A stretch of DNA of 64,000 nt from JACCVL01 sp963695375 (GTDB lineage: Bacteria > Actinomycetota > Actinomycetes > Propionibacteriales > Nocardioidaceae). Both the position numbers and the translations under genes were made by a program. Under the pieces are notes generated by a model. That model worked only from the letters and a program-made list of their open reading frames with translations. It did not search any database and was not told the DNA's origin. The stretch is taken from positions 2,418,001 to 2,482,000 of the forward strand of contig OY968767.1 of NCBI GenBank assembly GCA_963695375.1. Direction: 5' to 3'. The stretch's first letter is position 1, and each line of letters begins with the position of its first letter. This document shows positions 35,127-47,373 of this stretch, piece after piece.

Positions 35127-35408
35127 TCAGGCCTCGGAGTCCTCGGGCTCGACGATGTCCTCGCAGACCAGCAGGTCGCTCTGGATCTCCCGCAGCGCGA
35201 TCGACAGCGGCTTCTCCTGCACGTGGGTGTCGACGAGCGGTCCGACGTACTCGAGCAGGCCCTCACCGAGCTGGGAGTAGTAGGCGTTGATCTGACGGGC
35301 CCGCTTGGCGCTGTAGAGCACCAGCTTGTACTTGGAGTCGGTCTTCTCCAGCAGGGTGTCGATCGGCGGGTTGGTGATGCCCTCGGCTTTGGCCTGGGGT
35401 CCGGACAC
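35127..35408 (-). CDS. rpoZ: RNA polymerase omega subunit
   Basis: Assembly chaperone of the beta' subunit. The 93-residue protein shows ITNPPIDTLLEKTDSKYKLV and AKRARQINAYYSQLGEGLLEYVGP, characteristic of actinobacterial omega, with an acidic C-terminus. GTG at 35408, 3 nt after the gmk stop, so it is probably coupled to gmk. Confidence 0.96.
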   Translation of the reverse strand: MSGPQAKAEGITNPPIDTLLEKTDSKYKLVLYSAKRARQINAYYSQLGEGLLEYVGPLVDTHVQEKPLSIALREIQSDLLVCEDIVEPEDSEA

Positions 35409-35411
35409 GGG

Positions 35412-36077
35412 TCACGCCTCACTGATGTCGGGTGCGGGTCTGCTCGCACCGGCGTCGGGGCCGGCCGGTGGATCGGGCCGGTCCTCGGGTGTCGAGCCCC
35501 ACAAGGCTACCAACTCGTCGGCGGCCTGCCGAACGTCGGCGTTCACGATCGTCAGGTCGAACTCCCCCTCGGCGGCGAGCTCGGCCCGTGCGGTGGCCAG
35601 CCGGCGGTCCCGCTCGGCGGCGGTCTCGGTGCCGCGTCGAGTCAGCCGGCGCTCCAGCTCGGCCCAGCTCGGGGGGGCGAGGAACACGAAGCAGGCGTCC
35701 GGCAGCGCGGCCCGCACCTGGCGCGCTCCCTGCAGGTCGATCTCGAGCAACGCCCGCCCGCCGGCGTCGAGCACGTCCTGGACCGGGCGCCGGGGAGTGC
35801 CGTAACGGTGGGTGCCGTGCACGACCGCCCACTCCAGCAGCTCGCCGTCGGCGACCATCTGGTCGAAGCGGGCGTCGTCGACGAACAGGTAGTGCTCGCC
35901 GTCGCGCTCGCCGGGACGCGGCGGCCGGGTGGTGGCCGACACCGACACCCACACCCGGGGATGCCGCCGGCGCACCTCGGCGACCACCGTGCCCTTGCCG
36001 ACCGCGGTGGGACCGGCGAGCACGATCAGCCCCCGCCGACCGGCGCGGCCACCGTCAGTCGCGCTCGGCGAACTCAC
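35412..36077 (-). CDS. gmk: guanylate kinase
   Basis: Phosphorylates GMP to GDP. The 221-residue protein has the P-loop GPTAVGKGT (about residues 22-30), the GMP-binding STTRPPRPGE-type segment (here SATTRPPRPGERDGEHYLF), and LLEIDLQGARQV. A ~25-residue proline-rich tail is unusual but disordered. The GTG at 36077 overlaps the mihF end by 23 nt; no later start precedes the P-loop. Confidence 0.95.
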   Translation of the reverse strand: MSSPSATDGGRAGRRGLIVLAGPTAVGKGTVVAEVRRRHPRVWVSVSATTRPPRPGERDGEHYLFVDDARFDQMVADGELLEWAVVHGTHRYGTPRRPVQDVLDAGGRALLEIDLQGARQVRAALPDACFVFLAPPSWAELERRLTRRGTETAAERDRRLATARAELAAEGEFDLTIVNADVRQAADELVALWGSTPEDRPDPPAGPDAGASRPAPDISEA

Positions 36078-36375
36078 GCTCGAGGGCGGCGATCTGGTTG
36101 CTGCCGAGTCCCCGGACCCGACGGGTGGGGGCGATACCGATCCGCTCCATCAGCTGCTGGGCGCGGACCTTGCCGACTCCGGGCATCGACTGCAGCAGGT
36201 CCAGCACCCGCATCTTGCCCACGACGGTGTCGTCCTGGCCGGCCTGCAGCACCTCGCTGAGCGAGCCACCGGCGTGCTTGAGCCGGTTCTTGACCTTGGC
36301 CCGCTCCCGTCGCGCGGCCGCCGCCTTCTCCAGTGCTGCCTGGCGCTGTTCGGGCGTGAGCGGCGGCAGGGCCAC
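36055..36375 (-). CDS. mihF: integration host factor, actinobacterial type (mIHF)
   Basis: Nucleoid-associated, DNA-bending protein unique to actinobacteria and unrelated to E. coli IHF. The 106-residue product starts ALPPLTPEQRQAALEKAAAARRERA and has the helix-two-turn-helix part LLQSMPGVGKVRAQQLMERIGI and RRVRGLGSNQIAALEREF. GTG 36375 is chosen over GTG 36384 because the latter is itself part of the ribosome binding site (GAGGTGA, 6 nt upstream). The promoter is visible at 36420-36449. Confidence 0.95.
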   Translation of the reverse strand: MALPPLTPEQRQAALEKAAAARRERAKVKNRLKHAGGSLSEVLQAGQDDTVVGKMRVLDLLQSMPGVGKVRAQQLMERIGIAPTRRVRGLGSNQIAALEREFAERD

Positions 36376-36419
36376 GGGTGTCACCTCATCGTCACGAGCA
36401 GGCAGGGGGCGCGGGAGCG

Positions 36420-36449
36420 AACCTAGCGAGCGGAGGCCGCGGCGGGCAA
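36420..36449 (-). promoter_or_regulatory. promoter of mihF-gmk-rpoZ
   Basis: Minus strand: -35 TTGCCC (36449-36444), 18-nt spacer, -10 TAGGTT (36425-36420). The start would be near 36413, giving a ~38-nt leader before the mihF GTG. The -35 and spacer lie inside the hairpin that follows the upstream lipoprotein gene. Confidence 0.6.
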
Positions 36450-36463
36450 TGCCGTCCGCGGCC
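36435..36463 (-). terminator. hairpin after the lipoprotein gene
   Basis: Stem GGCCGCGG/CCGCGGCC (36435-36442 and 36456-36463) with a loop that can pair further (GGC/GCC). It lies 18-46 nt past the lipoprotein stop. No U-tract. It probably ends the lipoprotein transcript before the mihF promoter start. Confidence 0.6.
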
Positions 36464-36480
36464 CCCGACGCGGCTACCGG

Positions 36481-36996
36481 TCACTCCGTCGGCGGTGTCT
36501 CGCTGGCGCTGTCCTCGAGGTCGATGTTGCACTCCTCCTTGGCGTGCGCGGTGATCGCGTCACCCGCCTCGGTGAACTCGGCGCTGTTCAGCTCCTGCAT
36601 CTTGGTGCCGAGCTCCTGCAGCTTGGCCATGTCCACGTCGTCGGGCATGGCGGTCGGGTCCTCCGCGATCGCGGCGAGCTCGTCCAGGGTGAGCCCGGCC
36701 TCCTCCACGGCCGCCTCGAGCTGGTCGATGCCGCCGACCATCGTCTCCCACTCGGCCGAGACCTCGTCCGGCGACTGGTCCGCGAGCCCGCGCAGGGTGC
36801 CGAAGGCCTCGTCGAAGTTGGCCAGGTCGCCCTGGTCCAAGCTGTCGAACTGGGTCTTGGCCTCCTCCAGTGAGGCGCAGTAGTCGCCCGCGCTGTCGGT
36901 GCTGGCGTCTCCGCCGTCACTGCCACCGCAGCCGGCCAGCGCCCCCAGCACGACAAAGGTGCCCGCAACGGCGGTATGGGTGGTCCAACGCTTCAT
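36481..36996 (-). CDS. secreted lipoprotein, function unknown
   Basis: A 171-residue protein with a lipoprotein signal peptide: basic MKRW, a hydrophobic stretch, and lipobox LAGC with the lipidated Cys at residue 23. The mature part is very acidic and predicted helical (ASLEEAKTQFDSLDQGDL..., DEVSAEWETMVGGIDQLEAAVEEAG), suggesting a helical bundle on the outer face of the membrane. Only two further cysteines occur (near 30 and ~158), which could form a disulfide. ATG 36996 has GGGGAG 6 nt upstream; earlier starts are less likely. It lies between pyrF and mihF and no family is recognised. Confidence 0.8.
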   Translation of the reverse strand: MKRWTTHTAVAGTFVVLGALAGCGGSDGGDASTDSAGDYCASLEEAKTQFDSLDQGDLANFDEAFGTLRGLADQSPDEVSAEWETMVGGIDQLEAAVEEAGLTLDELAAIAEDPTAMPDDVDMAKLQELGTKMQELNSAEFTEAGDAITAHAKEECNIDLEDSASETPPTE

Positions 36997-37051
36997 GAAG
37001 TGCTCCCCTTCGTGTCGTGGCGCCTCTCGCACACGCGCAAACCCCAGCGTC

Positions 37052-37966
37052 TCATGCCGACCTCGGCTCCAGCACCGCAGTCAGCTCGTCCCGCAGCCGC
37101 AGGGCGGCTGAGCGCAGGGTGCCGGGATCCGGACCCGCCGCGAGCACCGAGCGGGACGCGGACGGCAGGACCTGGCGGGCCACGGCGCCGAACTGCCGGC
37201 CGATGTCGGCCGGGAGGGCGCCTTGGGCACCGAGACCGGGCACCAGCAACGGCCCTCCCACGTCCAGGTGCTCGCTGCCGCTGTCCACGGTGGCGCCCAC
37301 CACCGCGCCGACCGACCCGAGCGTGGCATCGGCGGTCCCGGCGCCGGCGTTCTCGGCCCGGACCGCGTCGAGCAGCTCGCCCGCCACGGTACGGCTGAGG
37401 CTGCCGCCGCCCACGTCCTCGGAGACGACGCGGGCTCGCTGCACGGCGGCCCCCTCGGGGTTGGAGGTCAGCGCGAGCACGAAGACGCCGCTGCCGTGCT
37501 CGCGCGCGGTGTCCAGGAAGGGGCGCAGCGACCCGAACCCGAGGAAGGGGCTGACCGTCGCGGCGTCGGCGGCGATCGGCGAGTCGGCACGCAGGTACGC
37601 GTCCGCGTAGGCCTGCGCCGTCGTGCCGATGTCCCCGCGCTTGACGTCGAGCAGCACCAGGGCCCCGGCCGCGCGCGCGGCGGTCACCGTCTCCTCGAGC
37701 ACCGCGATCCCGCGGGACCCGTGCCGCTCGAAGAACGCGGACTGCGGCTTGAGCACCGCGACCTCGCCGGCCAGCGCCTCGACGACCGTTCGCGCGAACC
37801 GGGCCAGCCCGTCGGCGTCGTCGGCGAGCCCCCATGCCCGCAGGAGGGCCGGGTGCGGGTCGATGCCCACGCAGAGCCGCCCCCGGTCGTCGACAGCCGC
37901 CAGCAGCCGCGCTCCGAAGGGGCTCCGGACGGAGCCGGCGTCGGCCACGGCGGTGCGCCCGCTCAC
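37052..37966 (-). CDS. pyrF: orotidine 5'-phosphate decarboxylase (type 2)
   Basis: Final step to UMP. The 304-residue protein belongs to the longer, mycobacterial-type OMP decarboxylases: CVGIDPHPALL, VLKPQSAFFERHGS, the catalytic Lys in LLDVKRGDIGTTA, and ATVSPFLGFGSL. The GTG at 37966 overlaps the pyrD stop (GTGA). Last gene of the pyr operon. Confidence 0.95.
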   Translation of the reverse strand: MSGRTAVADAGSVRSPFGARLLAAVDDRGRLCVGIDPHPALLRAWGLADDADGLARFARTVVEALAGEVAVLKPQSAFFERHGSRGIAVLEETVTAARAAGALVLLDVKRGDIGTTAQAYADAYLRADSPIAADAATVSPFLGFGSLRPFLDTAREHGSGVFVLALTSNPEGAAVQRARVVSEDVGGGSLSRTVAGELLDAVRAENAGAGTADATLGSVGAVVGATVDSGSEHLDVGGPLLVPGLGAQGALPADIGRQFGAVARQVLPSASRSVLAAGPDPGTLRSAALRLRDELTAVLEPRSA

Positions 37967-38964
37967 GCCGTCACCTCCTGGCCGACCGGAACCGGCAGCG
38001 GCGCGCCGGCCGGCCGGTGGGCAACCCCGACGACGTCCCGTGGGGAGCGCATCCCGCGCCGGGCCAGCTCGGCCCGGAGCTCGTCGGCGACCCGCGCCGG
38101 TGCACTCGGGTCGTGGAAGATGACGGTCCCGACCTGCACGGCGGACGCCCCGGCGGCGAGGAACTCCAACGCGTCGAAGCCGGTGCGGATCCCGCCGATC
38201 CCGAGGATGGGCACCTCCGGCAGCGCGGCATGCACCTGCCAGACGCAGCGCAGCGCGAGCGGCCGGATGGCCGGGCCGGACAGTCCACCGGTGACGCCAC
38301 CGAGCGTCGGGCGGAGGGTCTCGGGGTCGACGGCAAGTCCGAGCGTGGTGTTGACCATCGACAGGCCGGTGGCGCCGGCCTCCATGACCGCCTCGGCGAC
38401 GGTGACGATGTCGGTGACGTCCGGCGACAGCTTGGCCAGCACGGGGATGTCGTGCGGCACCCCGCGCCGGGCCGCGGCCACCGCCCGCGCCGCCTGGAAC
38501 GGGTCGCACGCGAAGACCAGGCCGCGGTTCTCCACGTTGGGACAGGAGATGTTGACCTCGACCGCCGTCACCCCGGGGCTGACACCGACGCGGCGGGCCA
38601 GCTCGGCGTACTCGCCGAGCGAGCCGCCGGCGATGGACACCACCACCCGGGCGCCGCGCTGCACCAGCCAGGGCAGGTCCTGGGCGAGGAAGGCGTCCAC
38701 GCCCGGACCCTGCAGGCCGATCGAGTTGAGCATGCCCGAGGGCGTCTCGACCATCCGCGGCGTGGGACGCCCGGAGCGCGGGTCCAGCATCACCGACTTG
38801 GTCACCACCGCGCCGATGGACGCCACATCCAGGAACGGGGCCAGCTCGCGGCCGGCAGCCGCGCAGCCGGACGCGGTCATCACCGGCGTCGGGAATCGCG
38901 CGCCGGCGATCTCGACCGACAGGTCGACCGGGCTCGGGTCCACCCCGCCGCCGCGCACCGGCAT
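37963..38964 (-). CDS. pyrD: dihydroorotate dehydrogenase, class 1B catalytic subunit
   Basis: Oxidises dihydroorotate to orotate with FMN. The 333-residue TIM barrel has VMTASGCAAAGRE near the N-terminus, NISCPNVENRG with the catalytic Cys typical of class 1, and GIGGIRTG...AGASAVQVGT at the phosphate site. The adjacent pyrK defines class 1B, which passes electrons to NAD+. ATG shares a base with the pyrK stop (TGATG). Confidence 0.95.
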   Translation of the reverse strand: MPVRGGGVDPSPVDLSVEIAGARFPTPVMTASGCAAAGRELAPFLDVASIGAVVTKSVMLDPRSGRPTPRMVETPSGMLNSIGLQGPGVDAFLAQDLPWLVQRGARVVVSIAGGSLGEYAELARRVGVSPGVTAVEVNISCPNVENRGLVFACDPFQAARAVAAARRGVPHDIPVLAKLSPDVTDIVTVAEAVMEAGATGLSMVNTTLGLAVDPETLRPTLGGVTGGLSGPAIRPLALRCVWQVHAALPEVPILGIGGIRTGFDALEFLAAGASAVQVGTVIFHDPSAPARVADELRAELARRGMRSPRDVVGVAHRPAGAPLPVPVGQEVTA

Positions 38965-39850
38965 CAGTGGCCCCCCGCCCGCGGTGCACCGAGGGTGCCC
39001 GCCGGCACGGTGCCCACCTCGTCCCACAGCACCCGGTCCCCCCGGAACACCGGCCCCTCCGTGCAGGAACGCACCATCCGGACCACACCGTCCTCCCCGC
39101 GCACCGGCAGGACGCAGGTCATGCAGACCCCGATCCCGCAGGCCATCGCCTCCTCGACCGCGCACTGGCTCCACGCGCCGTGCTGCTCGGCCACCGCGGC
39201 CACCGCCCGCAGCATCGGCATCGGGCCGCAGGCGTAGACCACGGCCGCCTCGGTCCGCTGCAGCACGTGCGGCAGCACGCTGGTGACGACACCGCGGACC
39301 CCGAGCGAGCCGTCGTCGGTGGTCACCTCGACCGACTGTGCGCTCCGGCGCGCCTCCAGCACCCCGAACAACCGACGTTCGGTGGCCGCACCCAGCACCA
39401 CGTGCACCGTGCAGCCGCGCTCCCGCAGCCGCTCGGCCAGGGTGAACAGCGGCGCGCTGCCGTAGCCGCCGCCGACCAGCACGCACGGCACCGGCTCCTT
39501 GGGCAGCGCGAAGGGCCGGCCGAGCGGTCCGACGACGTCCAGCTCGTCCTGCGGTCGGAGGCCGGCCAGCCACTCGGTGCCCTTGCCGTGCACCGCGAGG
39601 ATCACCTCGACGGTGCCGCCGTAGACCCCGGACCCCTTGGCTCGGTAGATGGAGAAGCACCGCCGCAGCAGCATGCCGGTCTGCGCGCCACCCACGGCGA
39701 GGGCGACGAACGCTCCGGGACGGGTGCGTTCGGCGACTCCGGGCGCCACCAGGGTGAGGTGCACGTAGTCCCCGACCCGCTCGCTGGACAGCACCCGCCC
39801 CCGGACCTGCACCGGCGCGTGCCCGGACGAGGCGGTGCCGGTCCGCGCGC

Positions 39851-39854
<4 letters not shown>
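38964..39854 (-). CDS. pyrK: dihydroorotate dehydrogenase electron-transfer subunit
   Basis: FAD and [2Fe-2S] partner of PyrD that reduces NAD+. The 296-residue protein has an FNR-like FAD domain (RRCFSIYRAKG), a nucleotide domain (VGGGYGSAPLF, YACGPMPMLRA) and a C-terminal iron-sulfur cluster site, EEAMACGIGVCMTCV...CTEGP, with the four ligand cysteines. ATG overlaps the carB stop (ATGA). Actinobacteria often have a quinone-linked PyrD2 instead, so this class 1B pair is informative about the lineage. Confidence 0.95.
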
Positions 39855-43206
<3,352 letters not shown>

Positions 43207-43207
<1 letters not shown>

Positions 43208-44328
43208 CAGCCCTCCTCCGCACGGGCGGCCAGCAGGCCGACGAACCGGTCGAACAGGTGTCCGGCGTCGTGCGGGCCGGCGGCCGCCTCGGGGTGATAC
43301 TGCACGCTGAACGCGTCCAGCCGGCCGTCGGCACCGGTGAGGCGGAGGCCCTCGACGACGTCGTCGTTGAGGCACACGTGCGACACCTCCGCGGTGCCGA
43401 ACGGTGTCCTGACCGGTTCGCCGATCGGGGCGTCGACGGCGAAGCCGTGGTTGTGGGCGGTGACCTCCACCCGACCACTCGACAGGTCGCGCACCGGCTG
43501 GTTGATCCCGCGGTGGCCGTAGCGGAGCTTGTAGGTCCCGAACCCGAGGGCCCGGCCGAACAGCTGGTTGCCGAAACAGATCCCGAACACCGGCATCCGG
43601 CGCTGCAGCACGGCGTGCAGCAGATCCAGGTCCGCGGTCGCCGGGTCGCCGGGCCCGTTGGACAAGAAGACACCCTGCGCCCCGGTGGCCCGGACGTCAG
43701 CGAGGTCCGCGTCGGCGGGGAGCACGTGCACCTCGACCCCGCGGGCGGCCAGCAGCCGCGGGGTCATCGCCTTCATGCCGAGGTCCACCGCCGCGACCGT
43801 GTACCGGCGCTCCCCCACGGCCGGCACGACGTACGGCTCGGTGGTGGTCACCTCGGCGGCGAGGTCGGCACCCTGCATCGGCGGCGCCGAGCGCACCCGG
43901 ACGAGCAGGTCCGCGGCATCGGTCGTGGTCGAGGAGATCCCGACGCGCATCGCTCCCCGCTCGCGCAGGTGCCGGGTCAGCGCGCGGGTGTCCACCCGGC
44001 TGATCCCGACCACACCGTGCGCCGCCAGCTCGTCGTCCAGGCTGCCGGTCGACCGCCAGCTGCTGGGGCGGCGGGCAGGGTCCCGGACGACATAGCCCGC
44101 GACCCAGATCCGTTCGGACTCGGCGTCCTCGTCGTTGACACCGGTGTTGCCGACGTGCGGACTGGTCATGACGACCACCTGCCGGCGGTAGGAGGGATCG
44201 GTCAGGGTCTCCTGGTAGCCGGTCATCCCGGTGCAGAAGACGGCTTCGCCCACGGTCTCGCCGACCGCGCCGTAGCGGCGGCCGGAAAACACCCGGCCGT
44301 CCTCGAGCACCAGGATCGCGTCGGTCAC
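43207..44328 (-). CDS. carA: carbamoyl-phosphate synthase small subunit (glutaminase)
   Basis: Class I glutamine amidotransferase supplying ammonia to CarB. The 373-residue protein has the N-terminal CPSase domain (LVLEDGRVFSG, CTGMTGYQETLTDPSY) and a GATase domain. The catalytic Cys is in VFGICFGNQLFGRALG (most bacteria GICLGHQ; the CFGNQ form is common in actinobacteria), with QYHPEAAAGPHD providing His/Glu. GTG start overlaps the pyrC stop. Confidence 0.96.
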
Positions 44329-45662
44329 CTGCCGGCCCCCACCGGCTCCGATGCCGGCACCGGCACGCCGTCCAGCACGGTCGGCCGACCGCGCAGGAAG
44401 GTGGCGACCACCCGGCCCGGCAGCTCCCGACCGGCGTACGGCGTGTTGCCCGACAGCGACGCGGTGTCCTCGGCGCGCACCGTGCGGGTCGCGGCCGGGT
44501 CGACCAGCAGCAGCGAGGCCGGCTCGCCCACCGCGAGCGACCCGCCCTGCCCGGCCACCCGGCCGATGCGGGCCGGGCGCACCGACATCCGGTCCGCGAC
44601 GCCGGCCCAGTCCAGCAGCCCGGTGTCGACCATCGACGCCTGCACGACCGACAGCGCCGTCTCCAGCCCGGTCATGCCCATCGCCGCCGCCGCCCACTCG
44701 CACTCCTTGTCCTCCACCGGGTGCGGCGCGTGGTCGGTGGCGACCGCGTCGATGGTGCCGTCGGCGAGCCCCCGCCGCAGCTCCCGCACGTCGGCGGCCG
44801 TGCGCAGCGGCGGGTTCACCTTGTAGACGGGGTCGTAGGACGCGGCGAGCTCGTCGGTCAGCAGCAGGTGGTGCGGGGTGACCTCGGCGGTGACGTTCCA
44901 GCCCTTGCTCTTCGCCCAGCGGATGATCTCCACCGACCCGGCAGTCGACACGTGACAGACGTGCAGGCGGGACCCCACGTGCGCGGCGAGCAGCACGTCC
45001 CGGGCGACGATGGCCTCCTCGGCCACCGCCGGCCACCCGGTCAGTCCGAGCCGCCCGGACAGCTCGCCCTCGTTCATCTGCGCGCCTGCCGTGAGCCGGG
45101 GCTCCTGGGCGTGCTGCGCGACGACGCCGTCGAAGGCCTTGACGTACTCCAGCGCGCGGCGCATCAACACGGCGTCGGACACGCAGTGGCCGTCGTCGGA
45201 GAACACCCGGACGCGGGCGGCGGAGTCGGCCATCGCCCCGAGCTCGGCCAGCCGCTCGCCGGCGATGCCGACGGTGACCGCCCCGACCGGGTGCACGTCG
45301 CACCAGCCGGCCTCCCGGCCGAGTCGCCAGACCTGCTCGACCACCCCGGCGGTGTCGGCGACCGGGTCGGTGTTCGCCATGGCGTGCACCGCGGTGAACC
45401 CGCCGACCGCCGCGGCCCGCGTGCCGGACTCGACGGTCTCCGCGTCCTCGCGGCCCGGTTCGCGCAGGTGGGTGTGCAGGTCCACCAGGCCGGGCAGGGC
45501 GACCAGACCGCCCGCGTCGACCGTCCGCACCCCGGGTGGCGCCTCGGCGGCGGCGGAGCTCCCGGTCGCGGCGATCACGCCCGCCCGCAGCAGCAGGTCG
45601 GCGGGGGCGGCGCCCAGCGGTCGGGCACCTCGCAGCAGGACCCCCTCGTCTGGCCCGCTCAC
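44325..45662 (-). CDS. pyrC: dihydroorotase
   Basis: Zinc amidohydrolase closing carbamoyl-aspartate to dihydroorotate. The 445-residue type I enzyme shows PGLVDLHTHLREPGREDAETVESG (metal His and substrate Arg), MANTDPV, HVCHVSTAGS, and ATDHAPHPVEDKECEW with the catalytic Asp. GTG start overlaps the pyrB stop. Confidence 0.96.
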   Translation of the reverse strand: MSGPDEGVLLRGARPLGAAPADLLLRAGVIAATGSSAAAEAPPGVRTVDAGGLVALPGLVDLHTHLREPGREDAETVESGTRAAAVGGFTAVHAMANTDPVADTAGVVEQVWRLGREAGWCDVHPVGAVTVGIAGERLAELGAMADSAARVRVFSDDGHCVSDAVLMRRALEYVKAFDGVVAQHAQEPRLTAGAQMNEGELSGRLGLTGWPAVAEEAIVARDVLLAAHVGSRLHVCHVSTAGSVEIIRWAKSKGWNVTAEVTPHHLLLTDELAASYDPVYKVNPPLRTAADVRELRRGLADGTIDAVATDHAPHPVEDKECEWAAAAMGMTGLETALSVVQASMVDTGLLDWAGVADRMSVRPARIGRVAGQGGSLAVGEPASLLLVDPAATRTVRAEDTASLSGNTPYAGRELPGRVVATFLRGRPTVLDGVPVPASEPVGAGR

Positions 45663-46657
45663 ACCGGCACCTCCTCGGAGGCCGGCGTCAGCCCAGCCTC
45701 CCGCTCCGGCGGGGCGGGTTGGCCGTCGCTGCCGCTGAGCAGCAGGTAGAGCACCGCCATCCGGACGGCGACGCCGTTGGTGACCTGCTCGACGATCACC
45801 GACCGGGCCGAGTCCGCGACCTGGGCGGTGATCTCGACGCCGCGGTTCATCGGGCCGGGATGCAGCACCACCGCGTGGTCGGGCAGCAAGGCCATCCGGC
45901 GGGCGTCGATGCCGTACCGACGGCTGTACTCACGGGCGCTGGGGAAGAACCCGCCGTCGGCGCCGCGCTCGCGCTGCACCCGCAGCATCATCACGGCGTC
46001 CGCCTTGGCCAGCTCCGCGTCCAGCTCATAGGAGGTGCGCACCGGCCAGGAGTCCACCCCCACCGGCAGCAGGGTGGGCGGCGCCACCAGGGTCACCTCG
46101 GCGCCGAGCGTGCTGAGCAGCAGCGCGTTCGACCGCGCCACCCGGCTGTGCAGCACGTCTCCGACGATGGTGACCCGTCGGCCGTCGAGATCACCGCTGC
46201 CACCGGCCAGGTGACGGCGCAGCGTGAAGGCGTCCAGCAGGGCCTGCGTCGGGTGCTCGTGCGTGCCGTCACCGGCGTTGACCACCGAGCCGTCCACCCA
46301 GCCACTCGTGGCCAGCCGGTGCGGCGCGCCGGAGGACTGATGGCGCACCACCACGGCGTCGGCGCCCATCGCCTGGAGGGTGAGCGCGGTGTCCTTGAGG
46401 CTCTCGCCCTTGGACACGCTCGAGCCCTTGGCCGAGAACGTGATCACGTCCGCGGACAGTCGTTTGGCGGCCGCCTCGAACGAGATCCTGGTCCTGGTCG
46501 AGTCCTCGAAGAACAGGTTCACCACCGTGCGGCCGCGCAGCGTCGGCAGCTTCTTGATCGGCCGGTTCGCCAGCGCGAGCAGCTCGCCGGCCGTGTCGAG
46601 GACGCGCAGCGCGCCGTCCCGGTCCAGGTCGGCCGCGCTGAGCAGGTGCCGCTTCAC
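45659..46657 (-). CDS. pyrB: aspartate carbamoyltransferase catalytic subunit
   Basis: First committed pyrimidine step. The 332-residue protein contains the carbamoyl-phosphate loop FFEDSTRTRISFE, the lysine loop SAKGSSVSKGESLKDT, GDGTHEHPTQALLD and LHPGPMNRGVEI. Unlike the ArgF in this window, its STRTR motif is canonical. No pyrI regulatory subunit is present, as in most Gram-positives. GTG overlaps the pyrR stop. Confidence 0.97.
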   Translation of the reverse strand: MKRHLLSAADLDRDGALRVLDTAGELLALANRPIKKLPTLRGRTVVNLFFEDSTRTRISFEAAAKRLSADVITFSAKGSSVSKGESLKDTALTLQAMGADAVVVRHQSSGAPHRLATSGWVDGSVVNAGDGTHEHPTQALLDAFTLRRHLAGGSGDLDGRRVTIVGDVLHSRVARSNALLLSTLGAEVTLVAPPTLLPVGVDSWPVRTSYELDAELAKADAVMMLRVQRERGADGGFFPSAREYSRRYGIDARRMALLPDHAVVLHPGPMNRGVEITAQVADSARSVIVEQVTNGVAVRMAVLYLLLSGSDGQPAPPEREAGLTPASEEVPV

Positions 46658-47247
46658 CGGGCCACCTCCGCCACGGCGCCGGTGGCACCGCCGCCGGCCG
46701 GCAGGCCGGTGATCGCGACCGCGTCGTGGCCGTCGATCTCTGCCAGCGACACCCGGACCTGCTCGACCAGGGAGGTCGGCAGGTTCTTCCCGACGAAGTC
46801 GGCACGCACCGGCAGCTCCCGGTGGCCCCGGTCCACCAGCACCGCGAGCCGGACCGCACGGGGGCGGCCGAGGTCGTGCAGCGCGTCCAGCGCGGAGCGG
46901 ACGGTCCGGCCGGAGAACAGCACGTCGTCCACCAGCACCACGGTGCGGCCCTCGACCCCGGTCGGCGGGAGCTCGGTGTGCTCCAGGGCGCGGGCCGGGC
47001 GCAGACGAAGGTCGTCGCGGTACATCGTCACGTCGAGCGAGCCCGCGGGGACCTCGGTCCCCTCGACGGCGGCGATGCGGTCGGCGATCCGCCGCGCCAG
47101 CGGGACACCGCGGCGGGGGATGCCCAGCAGCAGCAGGCCGTCGCTGCCGCGGTTGCGTTCCAGGATCTCGTGGGCGATCCGGGTGAGCGCCCGGGCCACG
47201 TCTCGGTCGTCGAGGACGACGCGCTCGGTGTTCGACGCGCGCACCAT
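46654..47247 (-). CDS. pyrR: PyrR RNA-binding regulator / uracil phosphoribosyltransferase
   Basis: Senses UMP/UTP and binds pyr mRNA; also has uracil phosphoribosyltransferase activity. The 197-residue PRTase fold shows GIPRRGVPLARRIA, DVTMYRDDL, and the PRPP loop VVLVDDVLFSGRTVRSALDAL. ATG at 47247 has a very strong AAGGAGG, which is part of the predicted PyrR-binding RNA, so autoregulation is likely. First gene of the eight-gene pyr operon. Confidence 0.96.
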   Translation of the reverse strand: MVRASNTERVVLDDRDVARALTRIAHEILERNRGSDGLLLLGIPRRGVPLARRIADRIAAVEGTEVPAGSLDVTMYRDDLRLRPARALEHTELPPTGVEGRTVVLVDDVLFSGRTVRSALDALHDLGRPRAVRLAVLVDRGHRELPVRADFVGKNLPTSLVEQVRVSLAEIDGHDAVAITGLPAGGGATGAVAEVAR

Positions 47248-47252
47248 CGGGG

Positions 47253-47290
47253 ACCTCCTTCCCCGCCTCACCGGACGGTCGTTAAAGGAT
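47253..47290 (-). promoter_or_regulatory. PyrR-binding RNA element in the pyr leader
   Basis: The minus strand reads TCCTTTAACGACC, then CGTCCGGTGAGGCGGGG and AAGGAGG. A hairpin with CCG/CGG arms presents the loop core TCCGGTGAGGC, matching the PyrR-binding consensus (GUCC-R-GAGAGGCU type). It abuts the pyrR ribosome binding site. This fits PyrR-dependent translational repression described for mycobacteria; no antiterminator/terminator pair is seen. Confidence 0.75.
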
Positions 47291-47305
47291 GTCGAGTCGC
47301 CGCGC

Positions 47306-47311
47306 ACGCTA
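47306..47311 (-). promoter_or_regulatory. -10 box of the pyr operon
   Basis: TAGCGT on the minus strand, 59-64 nt upstream of pyrR, placing the start so that the whole PyrR element is in the leader. The -35 region is weak (TCAGGG at 18-nt spacing). Confidence 0.4.
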
Positions 47312-47373
47312 TCAGCCCCGTCCGGACCGCCCTGACCCGCCGCGCACGGGTCTCGGCCCTTTCGGCGATTCGG

